Shown one piece after another: positions 1-10,100 of a stretch of DNA of 41,096 nt. A program made the translations under genes and the position numbers. The stretch comes from an uncultured Bacteroidales bacterium (GTDB taxonomy: Bacteria; Bacteroidota; Bacteroidia; Bacteroidales; Paludibacteraceae). Every line of letters begins with the position of its first letter. The stretch's first letter is position 1. The DNA lies in NCBI GenBank assembly GCA_903830915.1, contig CAIKVR010000303.1, forward strand, positions 1 through 41,096, given 5' to 3'. Below the pieces are notes generated by a model, which saw only the letters and a list, made by a program, of their open reading frames with translations, had not been told where the DNA came from and ran no database searches.

Positions 1-111
1 AATGAGTTATTGCTTAAAACATTTATTCAAAGGTTCGGGATTAACCCGTACTTAAAGAAAAATAGAACTATTATCTCTGAACTAAGGAATTGGGGCACAA
101 TTGCCGCTTAA
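1..111 (+). CDS. C-terminal end of an unidentified protein (5' part outside the window)
   Basis: Frame 1 is open from the first base to a TAA at 109-111 and encodes 36 residues with a basic, helical look and the ending ELRNWGTIAA. No start codon is needed because the gene would begin upstream of the window. The next gene is on the same strand 142 bases further on. The fragment is too short to assign to a family; a transposase, regulator or enzyme tail are all possible. An open frame of this length at a window edge can also arise by chance. Confidence 0.4.
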   Translation, partial: NELLLKTFIQRFGINPYLKKNRTIISELRNWGTIAA

Positions 112-253
112 TTTAGAGCTTTTTATAACGAACTATTGTTTATTACCACACAACATTAAATACTCTAATCGTCAAATCCAGATTGCTGTTTACAATCATT
201 TTTTTTGATCAGTAAAAAAAACAACTCTAAATATTAATTTAAGATCACGTATC

Positions 254-3200
254 ATGAAAAAAACCTCCTCTTTCTTTAAATTGAAAAAGTTTTATAAACC
301 GGCTCTTCTGGCAGTAACAATGCTGGTTGCTTCTTCATTGGTAGCTCAGGATATTACAACCGGGCTACAGTTACATTACTCATTTGATGCTGTTACAGGA
401 ACATCAGTTACAGATGATTCAGGCAACGGTAACACCGGTACAACCGTGGGTGCTCCAACTGTGTCAACCGGAAACTCAGGTAATGCATTAACGTTTCCAC
501 TCGTAACCGATTATATGCAACTACCTAATACTATTACTACTTCACTAACGGATTTTACCATTGCAACCTGGGTTAAGATTAATACCGCAGCTGGTTGGTC
601 TCGTGTTTTTGATTTTGGTGCGGGAACTGCAACTTATATGTTTTTAACCCCGCATGTGGCAAATGCAACTGGTGTGGTGCGATATTCTATAAAATTCAAT
701 AACAGTGCAGAACAAGTTATTAATGGTACTTCTGGTCTTGCAACAGGCACATGGGTTCATGTGGCAGTTACTCAGCAGGGAACTACCGGGACTTTGTATG
801 TAAATGGTGTGGTTGTTGGAACAAATACTGCTTTGACACTTAATCCTGCTGCATTAGGTGCACTTACTCAGAATTATATTGCGAAATCACAGTGGCCTGA
901 TCCTACTTTAGCTGGTAGCATTGATGAATTCCGGATTTATAACAGAGCCTTGACTGCAACTGATATTGTTGCACTAACAGGTCTGAACGAATTAAAAACT
1001 CAACAAACGGCTCTGACACTTGGTGATATTTCTACTGTAACTTCAAAACTAAATCTGCCTACTAAAATGGGAACGCAAGGTGTAAAAGTTAGTTGGGTAT
1101 CTTCCAATCCGGGAATGATTGATACACTTGGGAATGTAGTTCGTCCGAACAAATACAATACTCCTGTTCAGTTGACAGCTACCTTATCTCAAACTGTGAA
1201 TGGAATTCTTTACACACTCACAAAAGAATTTACGGCGACTGTATCGGCTATAAATCCAGTATTAACTACAGAGCTTGTAGCTAACTGGAATTTTGCACCG
1301 GGTAACATTTCTATGGATGGTGATACAGTACGTGTAAAAGATGCTTCCGAAAGTGGTTTTGTTGGAAAAATGATGGATGTAGCGCGTATCAGAACCATCG
1401 GTAACACAACCAAATACAACGTACTTGACCTTGGAAGCAATAAGGGATATTTTGATATGGGAGCAGGAATCGGTGAAGCCATTTATTCATTAAATGATTA
1501 TACTGTTGGCGGATATTACCGTGTTGATTCTGCTTATACAGCATTAAATAGTTGGGGAAATCTTTTGTATAGTTTCTCCAATTCGATAGATGCATTGGTA
1601 AGTCATAACGGAACAATGTATGCGGGACTTAAAAACCAAAATGCTGCTCTTAGTCCGGGTGCCTGGAATAATGGTGGTGAACAGGGAATTGGTGTGAATG
1701 CCAATGCAGCAAAAGGAGGATGGCATCATTTTGCCTTTACTCAAAAAGGAACTGTAGCCACAATTTACGTGGATGGCATTGCTGCCACTACAGGTAGTAT
1801 AACCTGGCATCCTTTCAATACTTTACGCAAAGATGGTTTCACCGGAACGCCTTACAACTTTATCGGACATCCGGTATATGCTTCAGGGGGCGACGTTTAT
1901 CTTCAAAAAACACTTGTTTACGGATTACAGGTTTACAATGTGGCTTTGAGTCCCGATGATATGACCAATTATTTAGGTGTAACCGATACAATCGCATCAC
2001 TCAATAATGCTTATTTGGAAAATGCTGACAACCTTATTCCTGAACTTACTACAGAAATGAATAACTTGTCGTTAGGTGATCTCAGTGCAGTAAGTTCAAA
2101 CCTTACATTACCATCGAAAGGTACTTTGGATCCATCCATTATTATTTCATGGAAAACGAACCATAACGAAATAATAAATTCAACTGGTGTTGTAACCAGC
2201 CCTAATTATCATTCGTATAATGTAGTATTAACCGCAACCCTTACGAAAAGTGGTCAAACTCAAAGTAAATCATTTACTGCAACAGTATTGCCAAAATCGG
2301 GTAGTGAATTCACGAAAGAGTTATTAGTTAAATATGACTTTACATCAGTTAGTAATGATACAATTGTTACCGATGCCGCTGAAAAACATTTTACAGGAGT
2401 TCTGAAAAATCAAGCTAGAATTCATACCATTGGTTCGACTGATACCGGCAAATACAATGTTTTAGCGTTGGGCGACAGTATTGGATATTTCGATATGGGA
2501 CTTGAAGTAGGAAAATTGATGTATGGATTGAAGGATTATACTGTAGGTGGATTTTACCGTATCGATGCTGATTATACAAACTTAGCAACAAATGGAAATT
2601 TTTTATGGACATTCTCTAATGCCATAAACATTTTTACAGACGCTTCAGGTTATCTTATTGGTAGTCTTAAAAATTTAGCTGTTGCTATTTCTCCTAACAA
2701 ATGGTCGGGTGAGCAAGGTGTAAGTCTTGCAACAGCTGCATTAATGGGTGGTTGGCATCATTTTGCATATTCCCAGAGTGGCACTATCGGTACAATCTAT
2801 GTAGATGGTATGGCAATTTCGATGGGCGAAGTAACAAATCTTCCTTCAACTACCTTAGTAATGGATCAACGATTGGGTACTTTATTCAACTGGATTGGTC
2901 GTTCTAACTATTCAACCGATGCCTATCTGCGCAAAACACTGATTGCTGATTTCAGAATGTATAAAGTTGCATTGACCGACGAACAGATTCAAATGACTGA
3001 ATTAGATATTTCAAATAAAATTGCTGCATTGGATGTTGCTTATTCAATAAACGACGGAACACCGGTAAAAAATGTAAATCAATCTCTGTATAAAGTATTT
3101 GCTGAAAATGGTAAGATTACCATCAAAGGATTGACAGGAAATGAAAAAGTAAACGTTTTCGACATTACCGGACACCAGTTCAAGATGGAAACGCCTTCAG

Positions 3201-3271
3201 TGGTTAATGTCAAGTCAGGTGTTTATATTGTAAAAATCAATGATACAGCAACTAAAGTGGTAGTTATGTAA
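254..3271 (+). CDS. Secreted three-LamG-domain protein with T9SS C-terminal sorting domain
   Basis: A 1005-residue exported protein, probably a cell-surface carbohydrate-binding or adhesive protein. Residues 1-31 form a signal peptide ending near SSLVAQ. Three LamG/concanavalin-like jelly-roll domains follow at roughly 35-245, 340-575 and 690-920. They are separated by two modules of about 85 residues (about 248-332 and 595-680) that resemble the 'atrophied bacterial Ig' type, with the pattern VSWVSSNP...G.V...Y.. then T.T..FTATV. The second and third LamG domains are clearly duplicates: both carry a KYNVL.LG...GYFDMG run, then DYTVGG. The last ~70 residues (FAENGKITIKGL, then NVFDITGH and a SGVYIVKIND ending) match a type A T9SS sorting tail, so the protein should cross the outer membrane and be anchored. 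No catalytic domain is visible. Three polysaccharide-active genes follow on the same strand, after a terminator. Confidence 0.85.
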   Translation: MKKTSSFFKLKKFYKPALLAVTMLVASSLVAQDITTGLQLHYSFDAVTGTSVTDDSGNGNTGTTVGAPTVSTGNSGNALTFPLVTDYMQLPNTITTSLTDFTIATWVKINTAAGWSRVFDFGAGTATYMFLTPHVANATGVVRYSIKFNNSAEQVINGTSGLATGTWVHVAVTQQGTTGTLYVNGVVVGTNTALTLNPAALGALTQNYIAKSQWPDPTLAGSIDEFRIYNRALTATDIVALTGLNELKTQQTALTLGDISTVTSKLNLPTKMGTQGVKVSWVSSNPGMIDTLGNVVRPNKYNTPVQLTATLSQTVNGILYTLTKEFTATVSAINPVLTTELVANWNFAPGNISMDGDTVRVKDASESGFVGKMMDVARIRTIGNTTKYNVLDLGSNKGYFDMGAGIGEAIYSLNDYTVGGYYRVDSAYTALNSWGNLLYSFSNSIDALVSHNGTMYAGLKNQNAALSPGAWNNGGEQGIGVNANAAKGGWHHFAFTQKGTVATIYVDGIAATTGSITWHPFNTLRKDGFTGTPYNFIGHPVYASGGDVYLQKTLVYGLQVYNVALSPDDMTNYLGVTDTIASLNNAYLENADNLIPELTTEMNNLSLGDLSAVSSNLTLPSKGTLDPSIIISWKTNHNEIINSTGVVTSPNYHSYNVVLTATLTKSGQTQSKSFTATVLPKSGSEFTKELLVKYDFTSVSNDTIVTDAAEKHFTGVLKNQARIHTIGSTDTGKYNVLALGDSIGYFDMGLEVGKLMYGLKDYTVGGFYRIDADYTNLATNGNFLWTFSNAINIFTDASGYLIGSLKNLAVAISPNKWSGEQGVSLATAALMGGWHHFAYSQSGTIGTIYVDGMAISMGEVTNLPSTTLVMDQRLGTLFNWIGRSNYSTDAYLRKTLIADFRMYKVALTDEQIQMTELDISNKIAALDVAYSINDGTPVKNVNQSLYKVFAENGKITIKGLTGNEKVNVFDITGHQFKMETPSVVNVKSGVYIVKINDTATKVVVM

Positions 3272-3646
3272 TCTTCTCAGAATCAATGGCCTTCTTATCG
3301 CTTATGATTTCGGATTATTTATACGGTAATAAAATTGATTGGAGACTGCGAAAATTAGCCATATAAAATGAATCATCCATTTCAGTAAGTATTTGCATAA
3401 ATGAGAATGTTTTTGAAGAAAGTTTCAAAAACATTCTCTATTTTTACACTTTTGGAATTAATCAAGTAAGGGATGAAATGAATATGAATACAAATATTCT
3501 CCAAACGAGAAAAAACATGCCCTGTGAGTTCCTTGTGGCCTAAATGAGTATTTATATAGCAAAAATATCCCTGATATTCGGTCACAAACAAAATGGGATA
3601 ATCTTGTATTACGAAAGTTCCAACAGACAACATTAAGCACAAACAA
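3272..3646. other. 375-base gap between the LamG gene and the GH43 gene
   Basis: It holds a strong hairpin at 3403-3438 (listed separately). No convincing coding sequence is seen: the short minus-strand frames at 3382-3646 lack recognisable features. I could not find a good TTTG...TAnnTTTG promoter for the downstream gene; the stretch just before 3647 ends in an A-rich run typical of starts in this phylum. Confidence 0.5.
3403..3445 (+). terminator. Perfect 15-bp stem hairpin with T-rich tail
   Basis: Arms 3403-3417 and 3424-3438 are exact reverse complements (GAGAATGTTTTTGAA) with a six-base loop, followed by TATTTTTA. It lies 131 bases after the LamG gene stop and fits an intrinsic terminator. 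The A/T-rich stem leaves some room for another role, such as mRNA 3'-end protection. Confidence 0.7.
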
Positions 3647-5830
3647 ATGAATATTTACAAAAAATTACTTTGTATCATTATCGGAGGTTTTACATTTATG
3701 CCTCAAATGCAGGCATCTCAGCCAAAATCTTCTTACTTGCAGCCAAAATACAAATCGAGTGCATACCTTTTTGTTTATTTTACAGGTAATCGCAAAGATG
3801 AAGAGCAAATTCGCTTTGCTTTGAGCGAAAATGGCTACAACTTCAAAGCACTAAATCATGACCAACCGATAATTAAATCCGCTGATATTAGTTTAACAGG
3901 CGGTGTAAGAGATCCACACATACTACGCTGTCAGGATGGTAAAACATTTTACATGGTGGCAACCGACATGACATCAGAAAAAGGATGGAGTTCTAACCGG
4001 GGTATGGTTTTGCTGAAATCAGCTGACCTGATTCACTGGACTTCAAAAGCCCTTCATATCCCAACCTTATTTCCAACTGAATTTGGCAATATATTACGAG
4101 TTTGGGCTCCACAAACCATTTATGACCCACTTGAAAAGAAATACATGGTTTATTTTTCGATGCTTAAAGAAGGGGCAGGAGAATATGACAAAATTTATTA
4201 CAGTTATGTAAATAAAGATTTTACAGCATTGGAAACAATCCCAAAACAACTTTTTTTTAGTCCTGACCAAAAGGCCTGTATCGATGGAGATATTGTTTTC
4301 AATAATGGTAAGTACCACCTTTTTTTTAAAACTGAAGGGCATGGTAACGGTATTAAAAAAGCTACTGCCGACAAACTTACCGGTGAATGGACATTGAAGG
4401 ACAATTACCTGCAACAAACCACCAGTCCGGTAGAGGGTGCAGGTGTATTCAAACTCAACAATTCAACTGATTGGATTTTAATGTACGACATGTACACCAG
4501 CGGGCGATATCAGTTTACACGTAGTTCGGATCTTGAAAACTTCAAAGTAATTGATAAAGAGGTAACTATGGATTTTCATCCTCGGCATGGCACAGTGCTA
4601 CCAATAACTAATGAAGAAGCTGATTACCTGAAATCTTACTGGACTAAACCGGTTGATATTCTGTTATCAGCGAAAGCCGAAGGACTCCGATCAATTAATA
4701 TTACGGTAGATGAGAATGCTAAAAAGCTAACTTTCCCGGTAGAGTCAACTACCGATCTGAGTAAATTTAGCCCGGTTTTCGATTATTCAAAAAACATGAA
4801 CGTAAAAACCATTGGAAATTCAGATTTCGGCAAAGGAGAGGTGAAATATGAAGTGAAAATTGGTCTGAAAACCGAACAATATACGGCTACAACTGTAAAA
4901 AATCACAATCCGGTACTAAACGGATTATATGCCGATCCGGAAATTCTCTATTCCGAAAAAACAAGTAAGTTCTATATCTACCCAACTAGTGACGGATTTA
5001 CTGGCTGGTCGGGCACTTATTTCAACTGCTTTTCTTCGGACAATCTGGTAAATTGGAAAGACGAGGGTATAATTCTTCAGTTGGGTAAAGACGTAAGTTG
5101 GGCAAACCGCAATGCCTGGGCACCCTGTATTGTGGAAAAGAAAATTAATGGTTTGTATAAGTATTTCTATTATTTCTCAGCAGCACAGAAAATTGGAGTA
5201 GCTTGGTCTGAAAATCCAACCGGTCCATTTACGGATCTTGGCAAACCACTCATCGACACTAAACCTGAGGGCGTTAAAAATGGTCAGATAATTGATCAGG
5301 ACGTTTTTACTGATCCACAAACCGGTAAAAGCTACTTATATTGGGGCAATGGGTTTATGGCTGGAGCTGAACTGAACGATGATATGGTTTCCATCAAAAA
5401 AGAAACACTTACCATCCTGAAACCAGATCGCACATTCCGTGAAGGAACGTACGTTCTTTTTAGAAACGGAAAATATTATTTTATGTGGTCTGAAGACGAT
5501 ACTCGTAGTGAAAATTACCGTGTACGCTATGCCATTTCAGATTCTCCACTGGGTCAATTTATTATTCCAGAGAATAATTTGGTTATTGCCAAAGATCCTA
5601 ATGAAGGTATTTACGGTACAGGGCATAATTCAGTGCTTCAGTTGCCGGGCAAAGATGAATGGTACATAGTTTATCATCGCTTCAACTACCCTAAAGGAAT
5701 AACAATGGGTGGTGCTGCCGGTTATAACCGAGAAGTGTGCATCGACAAGATGGAGTTTAATACTGATGGTACCATCAAACAAGTTACTCCAACCCATAAA
5801 GGAATTGACCCTGTCAACCTTAACAAATAG
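3647..5830 (+). CDS. Secreted tandem glycoside hydrolase family 43 protein
   Basis: A 727-residue protein with a signal peptide (about residues 1-23, ending MQASQ) and two GH43 five-bladed beta-propeller domains, at about 38-330 and 420-715. A short beta-rich linker (about 335-415) lies between them. GH43 enzymes are inverting alpha-L-arabinofuranosidases, beta-xylosidases or galactan-active enzymes. Both domains appear to keep the acidic triad. In the N-terminal domain these are D89 (GGVRDPHIL), D213 (CIDGDIVF) and E263 (PVEGAGVF). In the C-terminal domain they are D430 (LYADPEIL), D550 (IDQDVFTDP) and E599 (FREGTYVLF). The C-terminal half ends with the typical GTGHNSV and YIVYHR strands. 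There is no T9SS tail and no lipobox, so a periplasmic or Sec-secreted enzyme is likely. A second GH43 gene follows after 203 bases on the same strand. Substrate is not determinable; arabinan or arabinogalactan side chains are plausible. Confidence 0.88.
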   Translation: MNIYKKLLCIIIGGFTFMPQMQASQPKSSYLQPKYKSSAYLFVYFTGNRKDEEQIRFALSENGYNFKALNHDQPIIKSADISLTGGVRDPHILRCQDGKTFYMVATDMTSEKGWSSNRGMVLLKSADLIHWTSKALHIPTLFPTEFGNILRVWAPQTIYDPLEKKYMVYFSMLKEGAGEYDKIYYSYVNKDFTALETIPKQLFFSPDQKACIDGDIVFNNGKYHLFFKTEGHGNGIKKATADKLTGEWTLKDNYLQQTTSPVEGAGVFKLNNSTDWILMYDMYTSGRYQFTRSSDLENFKVIDKEVTMDFHPRHGTVLPITNEEADYLKSYWTKPVDILLSAKAEGLRSINITVDENAKKLTFPVESTTDLSKFSPVFDYSKNMNVKTIGNSDFGKGEVKYEVKIGLKTEQYTATTVKNHNPVLNGLYADPEILYSEKTSKFYIYPTSDGFTGWSGTYFNCFSSDNLVNWKDEGIILQLGKDVSWANRNAWAPCIVEKKINGLYKYFYYFSAAQKIGVAWSENPTGPFTDLGKPLIDTKPEGVKNGQIIDQDVFTDPQTGKSYLYWGNGFMAGAELNDDMVSIKKETLTILKPDRTFREGTYVLFRNGKYYFMWSEDDTRSENYRVRYAISDSPLGQFIIPENNLVIAKDPNEGIYGTGHNSVLQLPGKDEWYIVYHRFNYPKGITMGGAAGYNREVCIDKMEFNTDGTIKQVTPTHKGIDPVNLNK

Positions 5831-5996
5831 AATATCAATAAACAACCCGTTGGTGAAACATAGTAGCTGAAGTTAAAACTTTTTTACAACTATACACTTT
5901 GAAGAATCTAACCTGTTTTATTGTTTCTGAAAGTAAAATGGAATTCTAACACTCATATTTGAACGAATCATGTCCTTTTATTTGTCACTCAAATCT

Positions 5997-6004
5997 TATT
6001 TTTG
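5997..6004 (+). promoter_or_regulatory. Candidate -7 promoter element for the galactanase-like GH43 gene
   Basis: TATTTTTG matches the Bacteroidetes -7 consensus TAnnTTTG, 30 bases before the ATG at 6034. No good TTTG lies 19-21 bases upstream. Its position supports the 6034 start over in-frame starts further upstream. Confidence 0.4.
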
Positions 6005-6033
6005 TGCTTGTAATTTATAGCAAAAAAATAAGG

Positions 6034-7026
6034 ATGAATAAAAGCACAATACTGTTAATTTGCTTTTTGGTATTTTACATCTCACTGCCTGTTAAGGCTG
6101 AAGAAAAAAAGATCCAAAAAAGAATTGTAAATGGTAAAATAATTACCGATACAAAAGGAAATGCAATCAATGCACATGGAGGTGGTTTTTTGAAAATTGG
6201 TGACTATTATTATTGGATTGGTGAAAACCGTAAAAACGGCATTTTCGTATCATGCTATCGTTCAAAGGATTTGATTAATTGGGAATTTCGTGGTGATTTA
6301 CTTACTCGTCAATCTCATCAGGAACTCGATCGCGCCAATATCGAACGCCCGAAAATAATTTACAACGAAAAAACAAAAAAATTTGTCATGTGGATGCATT
6401 ATGAATATGGTCGAGATTATAGTTATGCACGCGCTGCGGTTGCAATTTCGGACAACATAGAGAAACCGTTTACTTATCTTAAAAGTTTTCGGCCATTTGG
6501 GAATATGTCCCGCGATTGCACACTTTACAAAGACAATGATGGAACTGCTTATTTCTTCTCTTCAGCCCGTGAAAACTATGACATGATGCTTTACCGCCTT
6601 ACTGACGATTATCAGGACACAAAAGAGCAGTTGGCTACACTTTGGCCGGGAGGACATCGCGAAGCACCTGCCTTAGTAAAACGTGGTGATTATTATTTCC
6701 TAATTACTTCAGGTTGTACGGGCTGGGCACCAAATCAGGCAAAATATGCCTATTCAAAATCAATAACCGGACCATGGTCTGACCTTATAAATTTGGGAGA
6801 CGAAACTACATATAACTCACAATCAACCTATATAATTCCATTAGAAGGAAAGAAATCAACCAGTTATTTGTATGTGGGTGATCGTTGGGATGGTAATCAG
6901 TATTTTAACTCAACTTATGTATTTTTGCCACTTCTGTTTAAAAGTGAAACTGGATTGTATTTAAACTGGACACCAGAATTACTTCCGTTGGTATTAGATG
7001 GTGAGCTGTTTACCTTCAATCAATAA
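6034..7026 (+). CDS. GH43 enzyme resembling exo-beta-1,3-galactanases (GH43_24-like)
   Basis: A 330-residue secreted enzyme predicted to remove galactose from beta-1,3-galactan backbones of arabinogalactan. The signal peptide is residues 1-22 (LPVKAEE). Single GH43 domain. The segment NAINAHGGGFLKIGDYYYW near residues 43-61 is characteristic of this branch. Residues that line up by motif with the known galactanase active site are E104 (NIERPKIIY), E210 (GGHREAPALV, general acid) and Q263 (YNSQSTYI). In the characterised fungal enzyme a glutamine takes the place of the usual aspartate base; that comparison is from memory. The start was moved to 6034: the frame is open from 5959, but the extra 25 codons would bury the signal peptide and span the candidate promoter. 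It sits between the tandem GH43 gene and the 1190-residue protein, all same strand. The subfamily assignment is an inference from motifs. Confidence 0.82.
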   Translation: MNKSTILLICFLVFYISLPVKAEEKKIQKRIVNGKIITDTKGNAINAHGGGFLKIGDYYYWIGENRKNGIFVSCYRSKDLINWEFRGDLLTRQSHQELDRANIERPKIIYNEKTKKFVMWMHYEYGRDYSYARAAVAISDNIEKPFTYLKSFRPFGNMSRDCTLYKDNDGTAYFFSSARENYDMMLYRLTDDYQDTKEQLATLWPGGHREAPALVKRGDYYFLITSGCTGWAPNQAKYAYSKSITGPWSDLINLGDETTYNSQSTYIIPLEGKKSTSYLYVGDRWDGNQYFNSTYVFLPLLFKSETGLYLNWTPELLPLVLDGELFTFNQ

Positions 7027-7055
7027 CACCTGTTCATTTTTTACAATTTACTCTA

Positions 7056-7088
7056 TTTGCTTTGCTAATTTCCTGAACATTAATTTTC
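7056..7088 (+). promoter_or_regulatory. Weak promoter candidate before the 1190-residue gene
   Basis: TTTG at 7056-7059, 21 bases, then TAATTTTC at 7081-7088, one mismatch from TAnnTTTG. It lies 24 bases before the ATG at 7112. In a sequence this A/T-rich such a match can be accidental; the gene may instead be co-transcribed with the GH43 gene 85 bases upstream. Confidence 0.28.
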
Positions 7089-7111
7089 TCGTTAAATTGA
7101 ATTATAATATC

Positions 7112-10100
7112 ATGAAAAATAAAAAAATAAAATTACTTGTAATAATGACCACTTTGGCAATTTCTTTGCAAGCGCAAGTAATTGTTGGAGGCACTGAAGA
7201 TGCTGTTTCTTCGCCTACAGAAGGAATTATTACATCAAACTTTGTCACTGAAGCCAATATGAAGAATGACCTGCTGCAAATGCTGGCCAACTTTATGAAA
7301 TATGTAAAAACAGACTATACTGATGCAGCTGCAACAAATAGTGTGAATGAAGCGTGTGGTTATTTTAAAGGAGAAAATAATGCCGGTAGTAATGAGCAAG
7401 GCGTGAGACCTAACGCTGATCTTTCCATGATTTGTGCATTTTTGTATAAATATGGCAAAGACAAAGTCACTCTTCCCAGCGGAGTAACATGGGATGATGT
7501 AAAAAATATGGCCAGAAAGAGCTTGATTTTTGCTTATTCAACTCACAAGGCAAATAAGCTAAAAACATGTACGGCAGGAGATTATTGGGGCTCAACAAGC
7601 AGTACCGACTTTGTTTGGGAAAGCTCGTTATGGTCAATGTCAGTAGCATATTCTGCTTATTTCCAATTCGACTCGCTGAGTACTGCTCAGAAGCAGTATG
7701 TGTACAATCTCGTAAAAGGCGAAAGTAACTACGAACTAACCCGCACTATACCGACTGGCTATTCTTTGGATACAAAAGCAGAGGAAAATGGTTGGGAAAC
7801 TAATATTTTATCTTGTGCCCTTGGTTTGTATCCAAATGATGCATTAGCATCACAATGGTATGACCGGTTACAGGCTTTTGCAATTAACTGTTATTCTCAG
7901 CTCAATGACGCAACAGATGCAACAGTTATTGACCCAACTTATAATACTAAAACAGTAAAGGATCTATATCTGGGAAAAAACTTGTTTGATGATTATACCT
8001 TGCAGAATCACAATTATTTTCACACCTCTTATCAAAATGTGGTCATGCAGGAGTTAGGCGAAAGTTTTCTGGCTATAAAAATGTTCCAAAGCGGAATTAA
8101 CGGTACTGAAAAATGGAAAACGAACGCACTAATGCACAACAATCAGAACGTAATGGACAAAGTTCTCAATAAACTGGCATTAGCAGATGGCGAATTAGCC
8201 ATGCCGAATGGTAACGATTGGAGCTTATTCTTGTACGACCAGATTGCTTCATATTCTACATTGGCTTGCTTCCTGAAAGATCCTAATGCACTGATGCTCG
8301 AGAACGTGGCATATAAGAACATCAAAGCCAGACAATCAACTACGACAGATGGAAGTTGGTTATTGCGTCCTGACGTTGGGGCACGTCGTATGGGTGTTCA
8401 GGCTCACCGATTAATGATGACCTGGTTGATGCACGAAATGGCTTCGACCGCCAGTATAACCCCTACAGTATGGAGCGATTTTAGAAAAATTTACGATAAA
8501 GCTGAAGTCTTCAGTACACAAAACTTAGTCAGAGCCAATACAAAGGATCGTTTCACTTGTTTCTCTTGGAGCTCAGGAATTACAAGTTATACAGGCTATT
8601 TCACACAAAATAGTCCGGACAAAAACAAAATTATTGTTCCTTACAAAGCAAACAATACTGGTAATCTGTTGGGATGGTACACAGTAAGCGGACAAACTAC
8701 CAACGCTGCACCTGTTACAAGTGGTATTTATAATCTGCAAGGCAACAGCTACACCATGAACGGTGTTATTAATACGAATGGAGCTACTTTGACTAACAAC
8801 TTTGCGCTCTATTCTACACCGGGTAATGCACTGATTTACCTGGATTATGTGAAAGCCAACAGCGCAGTAACAATCACCGGTGCAAGAGGAGGATTGCTTG
8901 CAATTAGTACTGATGATCTGACAAAACTTCAACGGACAATTTATCACAGCAACGGACGCTATCAGACCAATGGTGCAACTACACTAACAATGGCTACATC
9001 TTGGGCTAATATTGATAACCAGATAGGTATTGTCACTCCAGGTATCAGTAGCATGGCATTTGGTGACAGGGCTGTCAACAATTCTATTTATTCAACTAAT
9101 TTTTATCCTCTCTACAGCGCAGCAAGCAGAAGCGTAGCTCAGGGTGCAGTAGTGGATAGTCGTCAAATTATCTATTACAGTGGAGTGAGTGCCGACAAAA
9201 CGAAAGAATTTGCTGGAAATGCAATTTTGCTGAGAGATTCTCTTCCAATTGGTTGGAATGGTGTAATTGCAATTGACCCTGACAGTATTCGTTATATGTT
9301 GGTAAGTAATTTCGTAGGGGCTACAACAGCCGATATGAAAGCGATAAGTCTCGCTGAAGGTGCACCTGTATTCTCTGTTTCAACGGATATTTCGGGAGGA
9401 AAATCAATCGGACATTTTTCGCTGACTGCTTCCCACAGTGTGGGTAATGCTTTGCGTATTTTCGTAACTTCTGGAATCATTACAGCGCAACAAGCAACAG
9501 ATTCCATCAGTGCATATCTGACTAACAGTACCGCTTCGGCAAAGACTATCGGGCTGAAAATCTTAACATCCAATGGAAAAATAACAGGCAACGTAAATGT
9601 TCCGGCAAATAGTCGTGTATTGGTGAGTGTAAAGAGTGGAACATTCGTCACAACCGACGCACCCCTACCCAAAGAACCAACCAACGACATCACCGTATTG
9701 GTATTAAAGAATGCCGGATTCGACACTGCACCCATAACCTACAATGTGGCAGGAACGTTGAACTCAAGCGCAGTAAATATGTGGGCAGGATTGGGTTACA
9801 CCAGCGCATATTCATATAATGTAACGAACTGGACCAACCGCAGCATTGTGAATGCGAATGCGTCTTTTACTGCAACAATGACGTATGGTTCTGCTTTTAA
9901 ATTTAATAGCATCACCATTCCCACTACCGACAAGAATGGCGTGAGTGCAGGAGCTTGTCTGGGTATTTCATCCGGTTGGGGAACGGGTAATGCGGTACAA
10001 TTTACACAAAAAGTGCTGATGCCAGCCGGAAAATACATCCTAAACTACGATGCTTACAATGGAAATACAAGTGCTGCATCGGTTGTAAGCAACCTGACCG

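Noticed and set aside
3382-3646. Two short minus-strand frames in the gap before the GH43 gene
   Set aside because: They overlap each other in different frames, cross the terminator hairpin and show no protein-like pattern.
4094-4417. 107-codon minus-strand frame inside the tandem GH43 gene
   Set aside because: Overlaps a strongly supported coding sequence; its translation is Phe/Cys/Ser-rich with no motif, as expected from the reverse frame.
5959-6033. Extended N-terminus for the galactanase-like GH43
   Set aside because: The 25 extra codons precede a good signal peptide and contain a TATTTTTG promoter-like element.
9292-9735. 147-codon minus-strand frame
   Set aside because: Lies wholly inside the 1190-residue gene; hydrophobic look comes from reading Thr/Ser/Asn-rich sequence in reverse.
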